64,000 bases of DNA from JAOTVV01 sp041602035. GTDB lineage: Bacteria; Gemmatimonadota; Gemmatimonadetes; Gemmatimonadales; GWC2-71-9. Made by a program: the position numbers and the translations under genes. The stretch covers positions 1 to 64,000 of the forward strand of contig JBFIHA010000007.1 in the NCBI GenBank assembly GCA_041602035.1, read 5' to 3'. This document shows, piece by piece, positions 61,651 through 64,000 of the stretch. The notes beneath the pieces were generated by a model. That model worked only from the letters and a program-made list of their open reading frames with translations. It was not told where the DNA came from and did no database searches. Within the stretch, counting starts at the first letter, position 1; each line of letters opens with the position of its first letter.

Positions 61651-62868
61651 ATGGCTCTCACCACTCCCCCACCGCGGATCCTGCAGGTCGACGCCGATGC
61701 GTTCTACGTGCAGGTTGCTCGCCTCGCCGATCCCGAGGGGGCCGGCCGGGCCGAGTTCCTTCTCGTGGGTGGAACGCCGCAAGGGCGCGGGGTCGTCACC
61801 TCGGCGGCGTACGAGGCTCGGAAGTTCGGGGTGCGGTCCGGGATGCCCACGTCGCGCGCCTTGCGCCTGTGTCCCCACGCGACCGTGGTCGGTGTACCCC
61901 GCCGGGCGTGTAGTGAAAGGAGCCGGGCCATCGTCAGCGTCCTCGAGCGGTTCACCCCCGTGGTCGAGCCGGCCTCGATCGACGAGATGTATCTCGACCT
62001 GTCGGGGACCGAAGAGCTGTATCGCCACGAGTCGCTCGAGGACACTGCCCGACGCATCCGACGCAGCATACTGGCCGAAACGGAGGTCCGGGTGTCGATC
62101 GGCGCGGGGACGAACCGACTCGTGGCCAAGCTGGCTGCCGGACGAGCGAAGCCGCACCGTACTCCCGAGGCCGACGGCGTGGTCGTGGTGCTCCCAGGTC
62201 AGGAAGATGCCTTCCTCGCCACGTTCGACCTCGGCGACATTCCGGGCGTCGGCCCCCGCTTTCAGGAACGGCTGGCGCGATACGGTCTCAAGACGGTGCG
62301 TGAGGCCCTGCTGCACGAGCGACCGGTGCTGGAGGACTGGTTTGGGCGTCGGGCCGGGAGTTGGCTCCATCAACGGATCCGCGGCATGGATTCCACGCCT
62401 ATCCTCTCACGATCGCGGGCCAAGTCGCTGTCCCGCGACGAGACCTTCTCCGAGGACGTGGATGACGAGGACGCGCTGCGACGCGAACTGCTGCGGCTGA
62501 GCGATCGTGCGGCGCACGACCTCCGCCGCCAGGGATACGTGGCTCGGACAATCACCGTACGGATCCGGGACCGCGATTTCCGCGACCGACGTGCGAGTCG
62601 CACGCTGCCACGGGGCGTGTCAACCGAGCGCGTGATCTTTGACGAGGCGGCCAAGCTCCTGTCCAAGCTCCGCGCCGCCCGGCGCATCCCGGCGCGCCTG
62701 CTCAGCATCTCGTTGTCACAGATCACCGGAGCCGATACGGAGGAGCAACTGGGATTGTTCGACACCGTGGGCGACGCGTTGGAAACGGAGCGGGACCATC
62801 GCCTCGCTCAGGCCGTCGATGCCGTGCGACGGAAGTTCGGCTCCGGCGCCGTGGAGCGGGGTGGCTAG
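61651..62868 (+). CDS. dinB: DNA polymerase IV (Y family)
   Basis: A 405-residue lesion-bypass polymerase. Catalytic motifs: VDADAFYVQV (first metal Asp; the usual DMDAFFA is altered), VVTSAAYEARKFGVRSGM (palm/fingers), PASIDEMYLDLSG (catalytic Asp-Glu), SIGAGTNRLVAKLAA and GVGPRFQERL (helix-hairpin-helix). The little-finger domain follows and a QLGLFD clamp-binding motif lies near the C-terminus. ATG 61651 gives the expected N-terminus; a frame extension to 61597 is not conserved in character. Confidence 0.93.
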   Translation: MALTTPPPRILQVDADAFYVQVARLADPEGAGRAEFLLVGGTPQGRGVVTSAAYEARKFGVRSGMPTSRALRLCPHATVVGVPRRACSERSRAIVSVLERFTPVVEPASIDEMYLDLSGTEELYRHESLEDTARRIRRSILAETEVRVSIGAGTNRLVAKLAAGRAKPHRTPEADGVVVVLPGQEDAFLATFDLGDIPGVGPRFQERLARYGLKTVREALLHERPVLEDWFGRRAGSWLHQRIRGMDSTPILSRSRAKSLSRDETFSEDVDDEDALRRELLRLSDRAAHDLRRQGYVARTITVRIRDRDFRDRRASRTLPRGVSTERVIFDEAAKLLSKLRAARRIPARLLSISLSQITGADTEEQLGLFDTVGDALETERDHRLAQAVDAVRRKFGSGAVERGG

Positions 62869-62983
62869 CGCACCGGGTGTGGCTGACCTGTCGCGGCCGC
62901 GGCGTGACGATAGATTCGAGGTCGTGGTGGAGCGTAGTGGTCTGGCTTGGGGAGTTACGTGCTTGCACAGAACCGAGGGATGC

Positions 62984-63391
62984 GTGCGTCGATTGATCGT
63001 GTTGGGAATCGTGGTGGTGTTGGCCGCCTGCAGCGGCGACGCGGAGGTCTCGCTGGTCGGTGAGTGGACGGGAAGGGATACCGACGGACAGACCATGCAG
63101 TTCGTGTTCCGATCGGACGGTACCGGCCTGTGGGTCGTGCCGACCGAGGGGTCGGTCGATTCGGTGTCGTTGCGCTACACGCTGAACCGCGACACCGTGC
63201 CGCACCTTCTGGACCTTACGCGACTGGATCGTGGGCCCCTAGCGGGCGCCGCGCTGTACGGGATTCTGGCGTTCGACGGTGACGATGTGTTTCAACTCGA
63301 CCTCGAGCCCGGCCCACCGGGCGCGGGCAACCGGGCCCCGAGGCCAGCGCGGTTCTCGGCCGAAACCGTGGTGTTCACGCGGGTTCGCTGA
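62984..63391 (+). CDS. Small lipoprotein, function unknown
   Basis: A 135-residue exported lipoprotein. GTG 62984 follows a GAGGGA, and the signal LIVLGIVVVLAAC ends in a lipobox Cys at about residue 16. The mature part is beta-rich with GEWTGRDTDGQTMQFVFRSDG, a motif-like opening of small lipocalin- or immunoglobulin-type beta folds. No clear family. A deaminase gene follows 13 bases later, so they are probably co-transcribed. Confidence 0.65.
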   Translation: MRRLIVLGIVVVLAACSGDAEVSLVGEWTGRDTDGQTMQFVFRSDGTGLWVVPTEGSVDSVSLRYTLNRDTVPHLLDLTRLDRGPLAGAALYGILAFDGDDVFQLDLEPGPPGAGNRAPRPARFSAETVVFTRVR

Positions 63392-63404
63392 CGAGGAGAC
63401 GATT

Positions 63405-64000
63405 GTGGAACAGTGGATCCGGCACCTGCCCAAGGCGGAGCTGCACCTTCACATCGAAGGCACGCTGGAGCCGGATCTCATGTTCGAACTGGCGAAGCGC
63501 AATGCCGTGACCCTGCGATTCCAATCGGTCGACGAGGTGCGGGCCGCCTATCAGTTCACGGATCTCCAGTCCTTCCTCGATATCTACTACGAGGGCGCGC
63601 AAGTCTTGCTCAAGGAGCAGGATTTCTACGACCTCACCTGGGCCTACCTCGAGCGGGTGCGGGCGCAGCATGTACGGCACGTGGAGATCTTCTTCGACCC
63701 GCAGACCCACACCGATCGCGGGGTGGCGTTCGAGACGGTGATTACGGGTATCCACCGCGCGCTCGACGATGGCGAGCGCAAGCTCGGGATCTCTCATCAA
63801 GTCATCATGTGTTTCTTGCGCCATTTGAGCGCGGAGGCAGCAATGCGAACCCTGGAGCGGGCGCTGCCGTTTCGTGACTGGATCATCGGGGTGGGGCTCG
63901 ACTCCTCGGAGGTGGGCCACCCGCCGGAGAAATTCGTGACGGTGTTCGATCGCGCGCGTGGGGAAGGGTTCTTGACGGTGGCGCACGCCGGTGAAGAAGG
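63405..64000 (+). CDS. Adenosine/adenine deaminase family, 3' end outside the window
   Basis: 198 residues are visible. GTG 63405 is preceded by GAGGAG six bases upstream and opens with LPKAELHLHIEGTLEPDLMF, the HxH metal motif of the adenosine/AMP deaminase family. TVAHAGEE at the window end is the next metal His. The HIEG opening and spacing resemble the adenine deaminase branch (EC 3.5.4.2), but adenosine deaminase cannot be excluded without the rest. It would convert the purine to hypoxanthine or inosine for salvage. Confidence 0.85.
   Translation, partial: MEQWIRHLPKAELHLHIEGTLEPDLMFELAKRNAVTLRFQSVDEVRAAYQFTDLQSFLDIYYEGAQVLLKEQDFYDLTWAYLERVRAQHVRHVEIFFDPQTHTDRGVAFETVITGIHRALDDGERKLGISHQVIMCFLRHLSAEAAMRTLERALPFRDWIIGVGLDSSEVGHPPEKFVTVFDRARGEGFLTVAHAGEE

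Overview
The window reads as a chromosomal segment from a GC-rich, Gram-negative-type bacterium. Envelope genes support two membranes: a TolC-like channel, a SurA-like chaperone, a porin-like barrel, many lipoproteins and FtsEX-EnvC. A Ser/Thr kinase fused to a TolB/PD40 propeller, a triple-FHA protein with a PP2C phosphatase, and a DUF4384-like protein fit Gemmatimonadota or a close relative. That placement is inference from gene content; there is no rRNA here to confirm it. I see no transposase, integrase, phage module or CRISPR array.

Layout. 1-1.3 kb: a partial unknown gene, two doubtful Cys-rich small frames and tRNA-Asn. 1.4-9 kb: uvrA, divergent from a membrane flippase-like protein, then an FHA/PP2C signalling pair with a tiny coupled gene, convergent with an HD hydrolase that follows pckA. 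10.7-15.7 kb: a reverse-strand metal-uptake cluster (Cys/His-rich secreted peptide, porin-like barrel, ZnuA-like, ZnuB-like, small barrel, matrixin-like lipoprotein) without an ATPase gene. 15.7-18.5 kb: alkaline phosphatase, a secreted SurE-like protein and pcm. 18.5-25.6 kb: a tightly overlapped TetR-TolC-HlyD-two ATPases-two permeases exporter operon. 25.7-34.7 kb: a nine-gene operon lepA-ROK-PfkB-GHKL-STAS-transsulfuration enzyme-ftsE-ftsX-envC. 34.8-41.4 kb: a GH172/DUF2961 lipoprotein, gamma-glutamyltransferase, an M28 peptidase and a DUF4384-like protein with a basic tail. 41.7-51.3 kb: the operon DUF58-BatA-like-mfd-two parvulin-type PPIases-pdxA. 51.4-55.9 kb: a CNNM/CorC protein, a CDF metal exporter, typA/bipA and a very acidic 70-residue protein. 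56-58.3 kb: tRNA-Ile, a B12-binding radical SAM gene, a kinase-gene remnant and an interrupted copy of the tRNA-Ile 3' half. 58.3-64 kb: the kinase-propeller gene, a coiled-coil protein, dinB, a small lipoprotein and the start of an adenosine/adenine deaminase gene.

Two themes run through the window. Most operon junctions are 4-base ATGA or GTGA stop/start overlaps, so translational coupling is the norm. Several first genes of operons have a TAnnnT -10-like hexamer only 5-9 bases before the start codon and no Shine-Dalgarno, which suggests leaderless or near-leaderless mRNAs. The most unusual locus is 56.0-58.3 kb, where a radical SAM gene lies between an intact tRNA-Ile and a broken duplicate of its 3' half, the duplicate being split by a 46-base insert with inverted-repeat ends.
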